Source: Tieghemiomyces parasiticus (lineage: Eukaryota > Kickxellomycota > Dimargaritomycetes > Dimargaritales > Dimargaritaceae). Taken from it: DNA of 20,857 bases. Positions within the stretch are counted from its first letter, which is position 1; each line of letters starts with the position of its first letter. Made by a program: the position numbers and the translations under genes. The notes beneath the pieces are model-generated. The model was not told the origin of the DNA and did not search any database. It saw only the letters and a list, made by a program, of their open reading frames with translations. Of the stretch, positions 8,266-19,863 are shown piece after piece. The stretch covers positions 1-20,857 of the forward strand of contig JANBPT010000852.1 of NCBI GenBank assembly GCA_027575765.1, written 5' to 3'.

Positions 8266-10340
8266 GCGAAGGATTAGCCCCTGAAAATCTTGGTTTACAG
8301 GGCCGTATTGCGTATACCGATAGTAGACAAAATGAGGAGGGAAGGTTCAAAAGTGACACCATGCAACATGGACAGTTGTATTGGCGAGGTGGGGGTGGAG
8401 AGAAATTGCCTGTAATCGATGCGTGAAAGGTACCGGCGGGAAGATGGGAAGCAAAGGTTGCAAGCTAAGAAATATGTAGACATATTGGTTGATGGCGGCC
8501 GAGTAAAGTGGGGTTCCGCTGAACGGCCTATCTAGACCTTTAAAACTCGAGAGGGGCTAGTTTCTAAGCCATCGCCTGTAGCTTTCACTTAACGCTGGCC
8601 TTTATCGTGTGGCGGTTTGACTCTGCCTGTCCCGGTGCTATATCATTGAGCTTTTGAGGAGTATAGACTCTAGGCTTCACCCAATTGTCCACTAGCTTTG
8701 AAAAACGAGGACTTCTAAACGTGCCTATGCTTTATCAAATAAGCCCCCGCCTCTGCACACCTACGCACGCTGGTGCATCCATAGCACTACTCCTTATCAG
8801 TCAATCGTTACCCTTCCTCTTCCGTGCTGCTCCTCGCCGTCCTCTCGGCCTGAAGCCTTGGCATCCTTCTATTGAGTACCTCCGGCGTCATGGTGCAGAA
8901 CCCCCGGACGATCGGAGGTTTCGATAATGATTCGCCTCCTCATCCATTCCCCTGAAGCCAAACGTCGCACCATTTCTCACTTACCGACATGCCCCTTGAC
9001 AAGGTTTCGCGGCTCCTAGATAGACAGTGACTGCAAGATGAGGGTGTGGGTCCGATGATCACCCCCCCCCCTTCACAGCACTGAGAGGGTTTTTGTCCGA
9101 CAGGTGCTCGTGCATGAGAGGTGGTCGCCCCAAAGATCCCCCTCGCGTGGCTTGGCTCCAAGCTAAGCCGCCGGACGCAGCATGAAGGCCATCATTGGCA
9201 TGTATTCGCGGCACCTCCTTTAAGTCCATGCTGCCGCTGGTCAAGGACATCGGAGTCGGGCGGCAGGATTGAGGTTTTGATCAATCCAGGGAAAAGAGTC
9301 AGGCCGAAGATCGACTGTACAATGAAGAGGGGTGGGGTGGATTGAAATACCCCTTATCCACCTTAGAGCCCCAGTATATGAACATCAAGGCGCAGTGCCC
9401 CCCTCTATGAGGCCCAGGGAGTGTCCATTACAGTGGGGGCGGGGTGGCAGTGGGTCAGGTATCTCGCTTCATAACGAACTCTAACGTTAAGCAACCTCGT
9501 CAGAGAAGCATTTGCCTCGACCCCGAGGACACGTCCTGGTTAGCCTTCATAGGGATATGGGCAGCCCAACACACAGTATGGACCAATGGCGTGTGCTACA
9601 AACTATCAGCCCGAGGTGGGCTAGTAGTGCAAGTGAGAAGATATTCCCTTGTACTGGACCTACCCACTCAGCGGCCCGGTGCCGGGGTTAGATCGGCTGG
9701 ATGGCGCTCAGGCACCCCATTGGAATTATAGCCCGCGAGGTCTCACCACGTCATTGGTATTTAGCCCATCCCACCCTCGCTTGCTCTCACTACATGGGGC
9801 TGTGGGATTTCCCCAGAGCGATGCGCGACGGGGTCCCATGGTGAGGGACACGGTAGGGAAGGGAGAAGAGAAGGGAAGTGTTCACTAAAGCTTACCGACG
9901 CGCCGGCCTGATTGTACAACGCCGCCCGGGTGAACTCTCTGACAGCCGGAGAATGCGGCCATGGTCATTTTATCTGTGTGTTAAGCTCCTCCATCCCCAC
10001 CTACCCATGCATTAGTCCATGCAGTCTATGGCCGCCGTCGTTGGGGCAGGTGGACTGTACTACCCTGCCAATCGGCCATTGGAAACCGACCCTTTTGGCG
10101 GAGTTGGAAAATCACCCGGCCCCCGACCTACCAAAGTACGCACGCTTGCCTTGTCCTTGCCAATCGAGGTGGGACCGGGCATTATGTGCTCGGCTCCTGA
10201 TTAGTGTGCCGGTGTGTGGCTGACTGTCCAATTAGGACCGTGCCCCTCTGTACTTCGTACCACAGGACCTTATCGCTCCCCCGCATCACTGCTACTTTAT
10301 CCCACTGAACGTTATTTTTTTTTGATTTTATTTTTTGGAA
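8266..10340. other. Long stretch with no recognisable gene
   Basis: About 2 kb upstream of the kinase. Plus-strand frames at 8685-8927, 9444-9731 and 9912-10223, and minus-strand ones at 8940-9250, overlap others in different frames and show no family motif. An ATG frame at 10019-10204 (reads MQSMAAVVGAGGLYYPANRP at its start) is the most protein-like piece but has no clear splice partner. A run of ten C lies near 9062-9071, and a T-rich tract at about 10313-10336. Confidence 0.45.
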
Positions 10341-10356
10341 GGGGAGGGGAGAGAGA

Positions 10357-10590
10357 GTGAGGCCAGCCTTCCACACTACGGCTCAACCCCATGGGCTGGC
10401 CCATGAAGCTACCGGTTGGATGCTCGATCTGATCCAGGGCTATGACGCGCTGGCAGTGGCTGAATTGGCTACGGTTGACATGGAGGAAACGATAAAGAAC
10501 CAGCATGTGTCACTTTCGAGCATCAGAGCCTGTATAATACATAACGGCCTCGCGGCCCGGCGTCAGACGTCTGTCCATTCACCAGCCTAA
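10357..10590 (+). pseudogene. Possible Tc1-like transposase remnant (HTH part)
   Basis: The frame has no ATG at its start (GTG at 10357) and ends at TAA 10588-10590. Its second half reads ELATVDMEETIKNQ, then HVSLSSIRACIIHNGLAARR, then QTSVHSPA. This spacing resembles the second helix-turn-helix of Tc1/mariner transposases, where a VS..T(V/I)R...L...GL.ARR.....P pattern precedes the catalytic domain. No DDE-domain sequence follows and I see no terminal inverted repeats, so at most it is a degraded fragment. The match is by eye and could be chance. Confidence 0.22.
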
Positions 10591-10977
10591 TACTCGAAGT
10601 TAGCAATCTCCCATCCTGCAGCGCCCCGCTTCCGCGTAGCTAACTTTTCGTCGTCCCCTATCGGATAACTCATCGGCAATATTTCCGCGGTAGCCGCCAG
10701 ACGCTCTACCCAGCTGTAGCCCTGACACCCCACCATCCAGTTCCCGCCGTGACCCGGCCCATTGCATCCCCTCCTCTCCTTACCCCACGTTTTCCTGTTG
10801 TCATTATTATCCGACCCCACCGATATCCACCCGTCCTGCCACCGACATCTACTACGACTGCTCGGACATAATATTGCGTGCAGTGAAACCCCAGGCCACT
10901 CCCCTACAGCTTTCATCTTGACCCGCATCGTGTGCCCCCCCCCTCTGCTTCTCCTCCCCTCCCCCTGCCGGTTTCAG

Positions 10978-11069
10978 GCGATCGGTCCCTTCTACGTCCA
11001 GGTCTCCTTCCGAAACCACCATCGCCGTACCAGCGTAACCGCACCCACCGCCGTCCTGGCTATCGACCG
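10978..11069 (+). other. Candidate internal exon of an unidentified gene
   Basis: The segment has very good splice borders: a polypyrimidine tract of about 45 nt ending TTTCAG before it, and CCG|GTAAGT after it. In the frame starting at its first base it reads AIGPFYVQVSFRNHH and then continues open to the donor (30 codons plus 2 nt). The next acceptor (TTTATTTCAG at 11236-11245) would give a 176-bp intron, similar to those of the kinase, and lead within two codons to a TAG at 11250-11252, so this could be a penultimate exon. I could not find a convincing exon before it and recognise no family. Confidence 0.3.
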
Positions 11070-11252
11070 GTAAGTTATTTTCTGCTGCACCATTGGCTCG
11101 CCCGGTAGACCATTACGGGAGGGCCATTCCTGCCTCCCTCCCTTCTCGGCACGTCACGCACCTCGGTCGGGCCCAAACATGAAGGGGGAATGTCAGGTAT
11201 GAGCCGCTGCATGAGCTGGGTTGCTGCCATACCCGTTTATTTCAGGCAATAG

Positions 11253-14200
11253 GTGTCAGCCCTACGACGGTACTCATGTACACCCGAGGGCGGGCAGGGT
11301 TGCGCAGATTGGGTTTAGAGGCGCCTTAGTAGCCCCGCGCGTACAGCCTGGGTATGTGACGAGGGTTGCACACCCTGCCGGGGCCTGAGCTTGGACCTGT
11401 GGCACCTGTACAACAGCCACTTACAGCTCGGGGATTTATCAGTTCAAATCAGTTCGGTGAGGTCGCCAAACTGGGACGGGGCCAGAGGTCTACCGAATAC
11501 AAATCGCCGGCAGAAGAGAGGACGGCCAGGGAGCAGGGTGGGCGACGCTGATCCTCAAGCGGCATGGTTCGCTGACGTTCAGGCACGCGGGAGGAAGCAG
11601 CCACCCCATGGAGGGAGAGGGGCCGCTGCGCTATTCGTGTCGATCCGTCCGATGGTGAAGCGCGGCTTCCACCTCCTCCGCGCTCTCCCGCCTGGTGTGC
11701 TCGACTCTCCCACCCGTGTTTGGGCAAGCTTCTGCCTCAGCCCACCCGGACGATGGCGTGTTGTTCCTGGCTCCCTTCCAGCCATACCAGCCATTGGGGG
11801 GGCCATATGATTGCTCATCAAGCATTGCCCTTTGGCCTTTGTTTTTGCAGGCGGGTGACGGTGATGGTAACTTACCCGGCGGCTGGCTCGTCGGGGAGCG
11901 ACCGACAGGTACCTGAACTGACCAGCGGCTCCCCCACCCCGTGGCCATTCTTAATTGTTTTTTTTTCTTCCTATTCTTGGGGGTCGGTCCCCATGCTAGC
12001 TTCCATTCTGGGTCAGTTTTGTACCCCGGAGCGAAGTCTATTTGGCTCCTAGTCCTTTTTTCCCTTCGCTTCGCTTTCTACCCAACAGCTCCTGATTCCT
12101 TTCTCTTGTGTGCATTTGAAGGCACCGGTGGCCTTTTGCAATTCTACATTAAGCTGTGCCCGTCAACCGTCCACTGCCCGACCCCCGGTCTCCGCTTGCC
12201 GGCCATCCGAGTCGATTCCCTAGGCTTCCCGGCAGCCATTTCCTCCGTCGCTAGCAATCCCGCTAGCCACCTCCGCTGCTCCCAGGGGATTCACCGCGCC
12301 CCGAGCTTTTCCTTGTCGCAAGCGCCGGTTCGCTGCGAGTGGGAGAGAAGGAGTTTCTCGCCTCAAGCGGCCCCCTTAGTATTCTCCGCCTACCCCCATC
12401 TCTCAGTCCTTCCGACACGACCGACCCACCCGTCGGCCTCTTGCTCTTTACTGCCAGGCGTCGTCGTACCCTGAGCGACTCACCTTTCTGCCCCTTTCGC
12501 ACGGTGCAGCTACGGTCCCCCTCCCTGCGTAGCTCTTGGTGCGCGCTCCCTCGCTCGCTCTCCGCGGTGCGGCCCCTGAACTCTGGGCCTTCTTCCCCTC
12601 TTCCTCCCTACACCGTGTGTTACCGCAAACTGGTTTCACCTAGAGCGGGTATCTCTCAACCCGCTCCGGTTTCTGATACGACCGGCCGACCTTCACTTCA
12701 ACTCTGCTCCAGCCTAGTCCTAACCTCTTGCGATCCTCTTCATTTCGTTTTCTTTGTCATTCTGTTCAAGCCCTTGGATAACAACCGCCCTCTTCCTTCG
12801 TCACCGCGCTTCTCTTGTCGTGTCTAGCCGCTAACCACCAACCCCCCGCCCGTATACCGACCGCACAATACTTTCCGCCCATACCGTCGCCGCTGACCCA
12901 TACAAACTCCGCCCCAATCGTAACCTTGCCGGTTCGCGTGTACCTCTTTGGTGCTCGGCCCCGCCTCCCTCCCCAGCCTTTCCCTTGCGCCCACCGCTCG
13001 TAGTACCAAGCTCCGCCCACCCCCCACGCTCGCCAGTCGCTGCTCTGCCGCACTATCGAACGGCGTCGCCCACCACCCTCCACGACCACTCCAGGTAAGT
13101 CTTTCCACCTTGCTTGTCGTCGTTTGACGGTTCCCGCCGCAACGGCATACTGCCGCCCTGCGAGGCTTGGGGCCATATGCATGTATGCGCGCGCTTTTTT
13201 CCCCACACACCTCTCTGCCTTGGCGCAAGCGAGGGCCTTGATCACTTCGTGTATACACTTTTGTGCATGCCTTGGCTGGCCAACCTACCTCCCTCCGGGT
13301 CGGCGTGGCCGAGGGCGAGGGCTGCTTCATGGTTGCAGGGCGCCCACTCTCCCCTTTATCGCAGGGTTTCCACCTCTATGTTTCATTACGCACTATTTCT
13401 CTCCACCGCTTTGGACTAGTGGGCGCGGCTTCTCTGACATCTATCGAGTCTGCAGGGCGCTACGCGCATGCACACGTCACCAGAGCCCTCCGCGCTAGGG
13501 GGAGGGGGCTGCTCTTCGCCATTCCTATGGACCGGAATGAATGGTGATCCGCCCCTATCTCGTAGTCCCGTCTCCTCCCTCCTCCTTGCGGCCGACAATT
13601 TGTGGGCGTGGCCGCTATGTCACCCCCCACTGCCCCTTTTTTGGTTACTGACCTGCTGACTGTTGCTGTGGAGGCGGTATGCGGCGGCCACTCCCCGCGG
13701 AATCTCTGGCCAGGTACCGGTGTGCTCGTTTGACAGATGGGGGCGGGTACGACCTGTGTGTGTCACGACCACCGATCGGAGCCTTGCAGGGCCTCGCCCG
13801 GATTCCTTCGGCCCCCTTCCCCGGGACCTCCCACCGCCTTTTCGACCACACCGTCGCCCCTTGCACCTTTGCCCAGGCGCCCGGCTTTTGGGGCCTCGGT
13901 CTTCAAGTCTCCTTGTTGCCTTGCTTCCCTCACTGCTACGGGGTCGTCTCGCCACTAGCTGCCAAGCTGGTCGGTTGGGGCGGCGGCCATTGGCTCATGG
14001 CATCCGGCCGATCGCTAGGCCTCTCCGTCCGCTCACCGGAGCTTGGGGAGTGGTGTGGCGCCGCAAGGGCTTTTCCTGCACAGGGGGGCGGAAAGGAGCG
14101 CAGTATGGATGGACGGCGGGACAGGCTTGCTTTGGTAGCCTATCGATCGGCTCGCGGTCCATCCCCGCTCCCTGGTTGAGAGCGGCCCACTGTCGTCCCT

Positions 14201-15523
14201 TTCAGCGTCACCGTTGTGGGCAGTGAGCCTCGCCCTTGGCTGACGGTACGCTTCCTCCCTTCTGGCATAGCAGGGTGGAACGCGGGAGGGGTGACGGCTC
14301 GGTTCCTACAGCCTGCACCTTCCAAGGGTGGTCCTTTCTGTATAAGTAGACCAGCGGGTAGCCGAACCAACCTCCCTCCCCCCTTCGAGCGGCACAACAC
14401 GTCTCATGCTACATGTGTATCTCCTACCGTGTTTTTCTGACCTTTTTTTATCCACCGTGACACCACCCTAGTCGCAGCTGCGCCCTCAACTCGCTGCCAA
14501 GTCGTCTTTGCTAAGCAGCGTCTCTTTTTTGCGCCCCGCACAAGTACCGCATTGTCCTCCCGTGCCTCCCCACGGTTACACCACCCCTCCTCGCCGCTGT
14601 CGTGTCAACCTGCCTTGTCGCCCTATTACCCCTTCGGCGGCCTTGCGCATCAGTCTTGGCTCTCTCTCCTCCCCCATCCGACTGGCACTTTTGCCCTTCC
14701 CCTACTTGCAACCCCTGAGCCTTGACTCCACCCCGCCCCTGGAGGATAGAGCTGGTGTCTTGGGCTTTGTCGCCCTCCCTTCGTATATCCCCTTCTGTGT
14801 ATAATTCCCAATCTCCGCTGGCCTTTGACAGCCTCTGTCCGCATCTTTTTTACACCTCGTTTCTCCGCGCGAACGAATCGGACCGCACTTCTACCTTAGT
14901 TCGTCGCTCTCCCTTCACATCGGCCCGCCCCGCGCTAGCCGTCGCAGGGTCACTCCCGTAACCCCGTCGTCTTTTTTTTTTAGACATATTTATTATCTTG
15001 GCCCTGCTCGCATCGGGCTGTGCCTACGCACGCCTCCTATATATATCCGCTTCCCCTTCGCGCCCGCTCCGCATTTGACGCCACTTGCGCAGCGTTTGCC
15101 ACTTTTACAACTGCACTCTACCTGCCACCGTCTATCGTGTCGTGGCTGTTACTCTCCTTCAGCTATCCATAACGCTCTAGCCCCAACCTGCCTAGAGCGC
15201 CCACCCTTACAACCATATCTCGGCCCACCTTTGCCCACCTGCTTGCTCGCTCCTTTCTAACCTTTCGGCCCTCTCCCTCTTTCACGTTCTACTCTGCCCT
15301 CTCCAACCGATTCCCATCCCCTCTCGACCTGCTGGCCTCGTCGAAACTCCGCCCACCTCTTATCTCTCTACTCCCGTCCTGTATGTACTCTCTCCGCCCC
15401 GCTAACCACGACCACCTCCGCTCCCAACCCCGTCTCCCGTCCACCTTGTCCCCCCCGCCCAACCCCGCGTCCTACCTCAACTCCTCCCGGCGTCCGTCGT
15501 TACCCCCTACCCCTCTTCCGACC
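11253..15523 (+). other. Pyrimidine-rich block upstream of the 940-aa gene
   Basis: More than 4 kb in which the plus strand is mostly C and T; two 60-base rows I counted (12421 and 15301) are 39/60 and 43/60 pyrimidine. Long plus-strand frames here (for example 11941-12474, 12339-12827, 13663-14226) overlap in different frames and are expected, because stop codons are rare in such sequence. Strong splice-like signals exist: donor CCAG|GTAAGT with the intron starting at 13095, and acceptor C plus T run plus TAG ending at 14983. The block could hold noncoding leader exons and a long first intron of the 15524 gene, a noncoding RNA, or an unrecognised low-complexity protein gene. Confidence 0.4.
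15038..15044 (+). promoter_or_regulatory. Possible TATA box of the 940-aa gene
   Basis: TATATAT within a GC-rich, pyrimidine-rich stretch, 480 bp upstream of the ATG at 15524. The implied leader would be long and CT-rich. If leader exons lie further upstream, this would be only chance. Confidence 0.3.
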
Positions 15524-18500
15524 ATGTCGAACCCCTACATGTACGGTATACGCGCTGGCAGTGCCACGCTCCCCTCTATGTCTTCGAGTCAAGTCTCTCT
15601 AGCCTCCACCACCTCGTCGTCCCTCTCCGGCGACCACAGTCCAAGTCGCAACCCCCAGGCCCGTCTCATTCCTCGCACTGCCGGTCTCGACGAAGAAAGT
15701 TTATTATTTGCACGCGACGCCCAGCGGTCACAACTCACCTCCAAAAAGAAGTACATGGCGTCCCTCGTATCCAGTAGCCGGATACGGTCGCGCGCCGGCT
15801 CCGATATTGACGGCCGGACCGGTAGTACCTACATTCTCCCTACTGTCACCGACAACCTGCACAGCCACCCTAACAGTTCGTCAGTCTCGGTCGTTCCTAG
15901 TCCATCTTCCAGTCCGCCCCACACCATTGGCCGCCCCGCCCAACACCGGTCTAGCAGTGACTCGGCTGCAGGTAAAGTAGGCTCCGGTAGCGTTGGGCGG
16001 AATCCCCGTCCGCATGGCCACTCGCAGCCCCACCCAGCCGCCTATGCCCCCGACCAGCGCCGCCGGCACACCGACGGTATCCCGGGCACAACAAGCCCCC
16101 CTAACCGTATGGGCCACAACAGTCTACCCCCTACACCCGACCGTTCGACCGCGCCCTCCCGGCGGACGAGTTCCACCGCGGCCTCCAACAGCCCGGTATC
16201 CACGACGGGTTCCCTATCCGGTAAGTCTTGAGCGCTTTTTATTTTTCCTGACCGCGGCTTGTTTATAGACCAGTGGTTCAATTCTCTCCTATCCCTCATC
16301 AGCCGATGGGAATGCAAATACATCCTCCTCCCCATAACCGCAAGCTCGGTCATTTTGAAGGGAGGGAGGGGATAGTCGGCCGGGGAGCTGAACCGTGCGG
16401 TTCCTAGCTCGACCCCAACATCGCCTCCCCAACCGCTTTTCATCTTAGGCCACGCCGAACCGCTCCTTTCTGCCCCATGCATTAGCGGGCCGCAAATGAC
16501 ATACCATTGTCTTAAGCTTTTATTCGCCTCCCCTTTGGCATGTCAAACCCCAAAATTAACCCTCCGGCATCATTTCTTTGTACTCCTTTTCCATTCCTCG
16601 GATATGCCAATCTGTCGACCCGCTCCGCCCCTCGTCCCACCGATATAGCCCCAACGTTTATCAAGGCCATGAATGACCTGTTCTTCCGTCGGTTCTGCCA
16701 GGAAGAAGTCATCTACGCCGAATTCAAGAACCAGTTATTGACCCGTGTGCACAAGAACGCCCACATTAATCATCCGGACTACCTGTCGAGCATCCTCGTT
16801 ACAGTCGGCCGGGCCTCCCGTAACGTCTCGTAAGTATTACTCCGCCACTACCACAGGACCCCGCCCACACGGGATTCCGAATTTGGGACCTGAACGAGCA
16901 AAGGGGGAAGTGGGGGCCGGATAGGAAAGAAAAGGACGGGTGAGGGAAATCTGGTACCTCCCTTCAACCAGAACCCTTGGTCTCCCTCCCCTACTGCGCT
17001 GCGTTGTGGCCAACCTCCCCTCCTCCCTCTCTCCCTTAATAGGGGTGGCTCCAACTAGTTGACAAGGTTTGGTGCGATCGCCGGCCAGCCCGCCGTCTCT
17101 CCATGGATGCTCCACCCTACGGTCATTGGGTCGAACCATCATGACCACGCTAGCGTTTCGTAGTGCACTTCAACTCACCCTCCTCCGCTGCTCATTTGTA
17201 TTGGTCGCCTCCTCCCCCTCCCGTATCTAGACTCGATATGGAAGCCATCGCCCAGTGGAACCTGGCACGATTGGCCAAGGAGAAGGATGTGTCGATCCTC
17301 GATCGCCTATTCCTAATGAACCTCCGCATCATGGTCTACGACGCGACTCACGACATTATCTGCTCGGCGCCTCACTGCGCCAATCCTCTATGTCATGCTA
17401 CCCACTCGCACGTCTTTGGGATCCAGGACCGCGCTTCAGCGTTCGGGTGTTGTCTCAACCTCCTACTCAACGACGGGATGCACCACCGCATTATCGATCG
17501 AGACGACAAAATGTCGGTACGATTGACGGCCATCTCGGCCGCGGCCTCCCCACCGCAGCGCATCCGGTGTCTCCGCGAGCTAGCTTCGCTACTCTTGTTT
17601 GCGCGCACACCGGCTCTGAAGAGCATTGCGCTGCGCGGAATTGACCGGTTGCATTACCTAGCCAAGCACTCGTCATCCGAGACGGTAAACCAGCTGGCGT
17701 CGTGCCAATACGCCCACGAACGCGCCCGCCTGTACGAACCAGTCAACCCCTGGCTAGTGCACGACCTGGAAGACCTCGACGTGGCCAAACTGGCGCGTTT
17801 GGCGCAGGCCACCCTGGCCAGTACGTTCTTGGGTGCCATTTACCTGCTCACTCCCGCCGACCTGGAGGTGGATGACATGTTTTACTTTTCGCTTCTCAAG
17901 TTTGGCCAACTCCATCTGGACTACTGGGCCGAGGCCACCACCATCACCTGCCCGATGCTCTTGCACCTGTTTCGCGCCACCGAGCCCTGCACCTTCATCG
18001 ATTTCCTGTTCCAGGAGAACCTTCCCCAGCTGCGCCCGTTCTTTAACCGTGGCAAGCCTGACCCCCGCAAGTTCACCCCACTCAACCGAATTCTCGACCA
18101 CGCACTCAACCGCGCCCATGACCTCGGCGTGTTGGCCCTCAACCAATTGACGCCCGCCCCGACCAGTCCCACCGCCGCCACAACGCCGACCGACGCCGCA
18201 CCACCCTCGCCCGCGGTATCGGACTCGCAGTCTACCGTAGGCGAAGATGGCGTCCAGCACGGGCAGGTCGTGCCCCGCCTGCATGGGTTCTGCATGAATC
18301 TGGTGGTGGAGCTTACCCACCTCCTCTCGCGTATGATTTTTGTGCAACAAAGCATGCACCCCGGCGGGGCCCAGGAACCGGAATACCGTCCTTACTTTTC
18401 GGACCTGTTCCTCCTGGATTATTCGTCGTCGGCGACCGAGGCCCCCTGGCAGGAGGTGATTGACCACTTTGTGCTGTTTGAGCGCCGGCATCGGCGGTCA

Positions 18501-19175
18501 CACCCGGCCAACCTGCTGGCCTACTTTGCCGTGGCGGCCGAACAGGTGTTTGTCCGTGACACCCTTTGCGATCTCGAGCTATTTTTGGACTTGACCATGG
18601 AGTTACTCACCGAATTCCGGAAGCGTCGGCCCGACTACGAGGTAGTCACCATGACTCGCGACGGCCTCCTCGTCGACTCACCACCGGCCGGAACCGGCTC
18701 GCTGCCGCAGTGGAACCGTCGCGTGCGCGAGGAGATTGGGGGCGAGTTTGACCGTCTGTTTGCCGAGGCCGGTCGCTACGTTACCCAGTGCCAGGCCGCT
18801 CGTGCCCGGGCGGCCGCCAAGTCTTCGCGGTCGGGGAGTACCACGTCGATCGGGTCAGCTAGTACCGTCCGCGGGTCTCTCGGCGCCCTCGATACCGCCA
18901 AGCTAGGTGGCGGCGGCGGCGGCGTCATGGCTACGGTGCTCATGGCATCACCAACCCCCAATGCCTCCATCGTAGCTAACAATGGTGGCGCGAGTGGACC
19001 AGCCAACATGAGTAGGACTAGTACCGGGTCGTCGGGCGCTGGTGGTGGCGGCGGCATGATGGCCACCAACTCATCGTCGCCGAATATTGTCTTGTCGTCT
19101 AGTACCACGCTGGCTAATCATACTCTGTGCTACCCAGCGTACGTACCTTCGTCCCCCGTGAAGCCGCAGACGTAG
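15524..19175 (+). CDS. Unknown 940-aa protein, low-complexity ends, helical core
   Basis: Three exons: 15524-16220, 16649-16829, 17231-19175. Donors are CCG|GTAAGT and CTC|GTAAGT; acceptors GATATAG| and TATCTAG|; phases (1, then 2) match. Start 15524 (ACC before ATG, MSNPYMYG) is preferred over the in-frame ATG at 15383, which has T at -3. Residues 1-232 are Ser/Pro/Thr-rich and probably disordered. The core (about 233-840) is mostly helical, interrupted near 595-635 by a Thr/Pro/Ala-rich linker. It has a Cys/His cluster C337, C342, C347, H348, H351, H353 (CSAPHC, then ANPLCHATHSH) that could bind metal. The end has poly-Gly and Ser/Thr-rich repeats. I recognise no family. An alternative acceptor at 16516 would keep frame and add 44 residues that look less like coding. 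Strong third-position C/G use supports exon 3. Confidence 0.8.
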
Positions 19176-19588
19176 CCCCCAGACCCTCGCCTGCCATTCA
19201 AAACGGGCATTTGTGCCTGCCTCGCCACTCTTCTCGGCGACGCCTAATGTCCTTTTGATCATCTATGTTAATTGTCTCTCGAAATGTGCTTTATTAGTCA
19301 ATCCTACCGCTTCAAATACCGCTGTCACCTGCCCATCTTCCGCTTGGGAGATGTCCGTCTTCTGTTTACAACGGGCCTGGTGTTCTTCCATCTATCCTTG
19401 CATATGGGTATCATCCCCAACTCCTTTAGTCATGTCCGTCCTCTTTCCTACACTCTGCACTATCGCTATAACCTGCCATACTCCTTGATCCAACTCCCTC
19501 TCCCCCCTCCCCTCCCTCTCCTACTCTGTACGTATTATAATGGAAATGTCCTTTTTCCTTTTAGGCTCCGGACTCTGGGGATCGTCCG

Positions 19589-19594
19589 AATAAA
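19589..19594 (+). promoter_or_regulatory. Likely poly(A) signal of the 940-aa gene
   Basis: AATAAA on the coding strand, about 415 nt after the stop at 19175 and before the TATA box of the next gene. I noticed no closer copy, so the 3' UTR would be fairly long. Confidence 0.45.
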
Positions 19595-19766
19595 TGTCAT
19601 GCTCGCGTTGCTAAATCGTGGGAAATAATACAGCGGCATATGTGTGGCAGCCCGTGGTTCGGTTTATGCATGTCAATATCTGTGCTTGACAGCGTTGGCG
19701 CTGGGCGCATACAATGAGGCAGCACAGGTTGCTAGCTCCCCCCTGCGCATCAGATGGGTGAAACCA

Positions 19767-19773
19767 TATAAAT
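19767..19773 (+). promoter_or_regulatory. TATA box of the right-edge gene
   Basis: TATAAAT, 97 bp upstream of the ATG at 19864, followed by a CT- and T-rich leader (about 19801-19860). The spacing fits a leader of roughly 65-70 nt. Confidence 0.65.
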
Positions 19774-19863
19774 TAAGGAAACCGGTTGCGAACGAGGTAG
19801 CGCTTCTCTCTCCGGCATTACCGTTTTAGTTTCGTTTTCTATTTCCGACTCAGCTCCGCCATC

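Larger units (their letters stand above)
19176..19863 (+). other. Intergenic: 3' end of one gene, promoter of the next
   Basis: 688 bp between two genes on the same strand. Its first part is CT-rich and holds an AATAAA; its last 100 bp hold a TATA box and a pyrimidine-rich leader. Open frames (19213-19488, 19272-19628) show no motif and fit the CT-rich composition. Confidence 0.5.

Noticed and set aside
10587..10928. 113-aa minus-strand frame with a Gly/Trp-rich stretch (CNGPGHGGNWMVGCQGYSW)
   Set aside because: It looks lectin-like at first sight, but has no supporting splice acceptor, start context or recognisable domain, and lies where the plus strand is CT-rich, which makes minus-strand Gly and Trp codons common.
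11941..12827. Overlapping 177-aa and 162-aa plus-strand frames
   Set aside because: They overlap in different frames within strongly pyrimidine-rich sequence, where stop codons are rare by composition.
13663..14226. 187-aa and 166-aa plus-strand frames
   Set aside because: Two frames open over the same interval with Arg/Pro- or Gly/Leu-rich translations and no motif; best explained by GC- and CT-rich composition.
17754..18491. 245-aa minus-strand open frame
   Set aside because: Fully antisense to exon 3 of the 940-aa gene, which has strong codon bias and continues far beyond it; no promoter or motif of its own.
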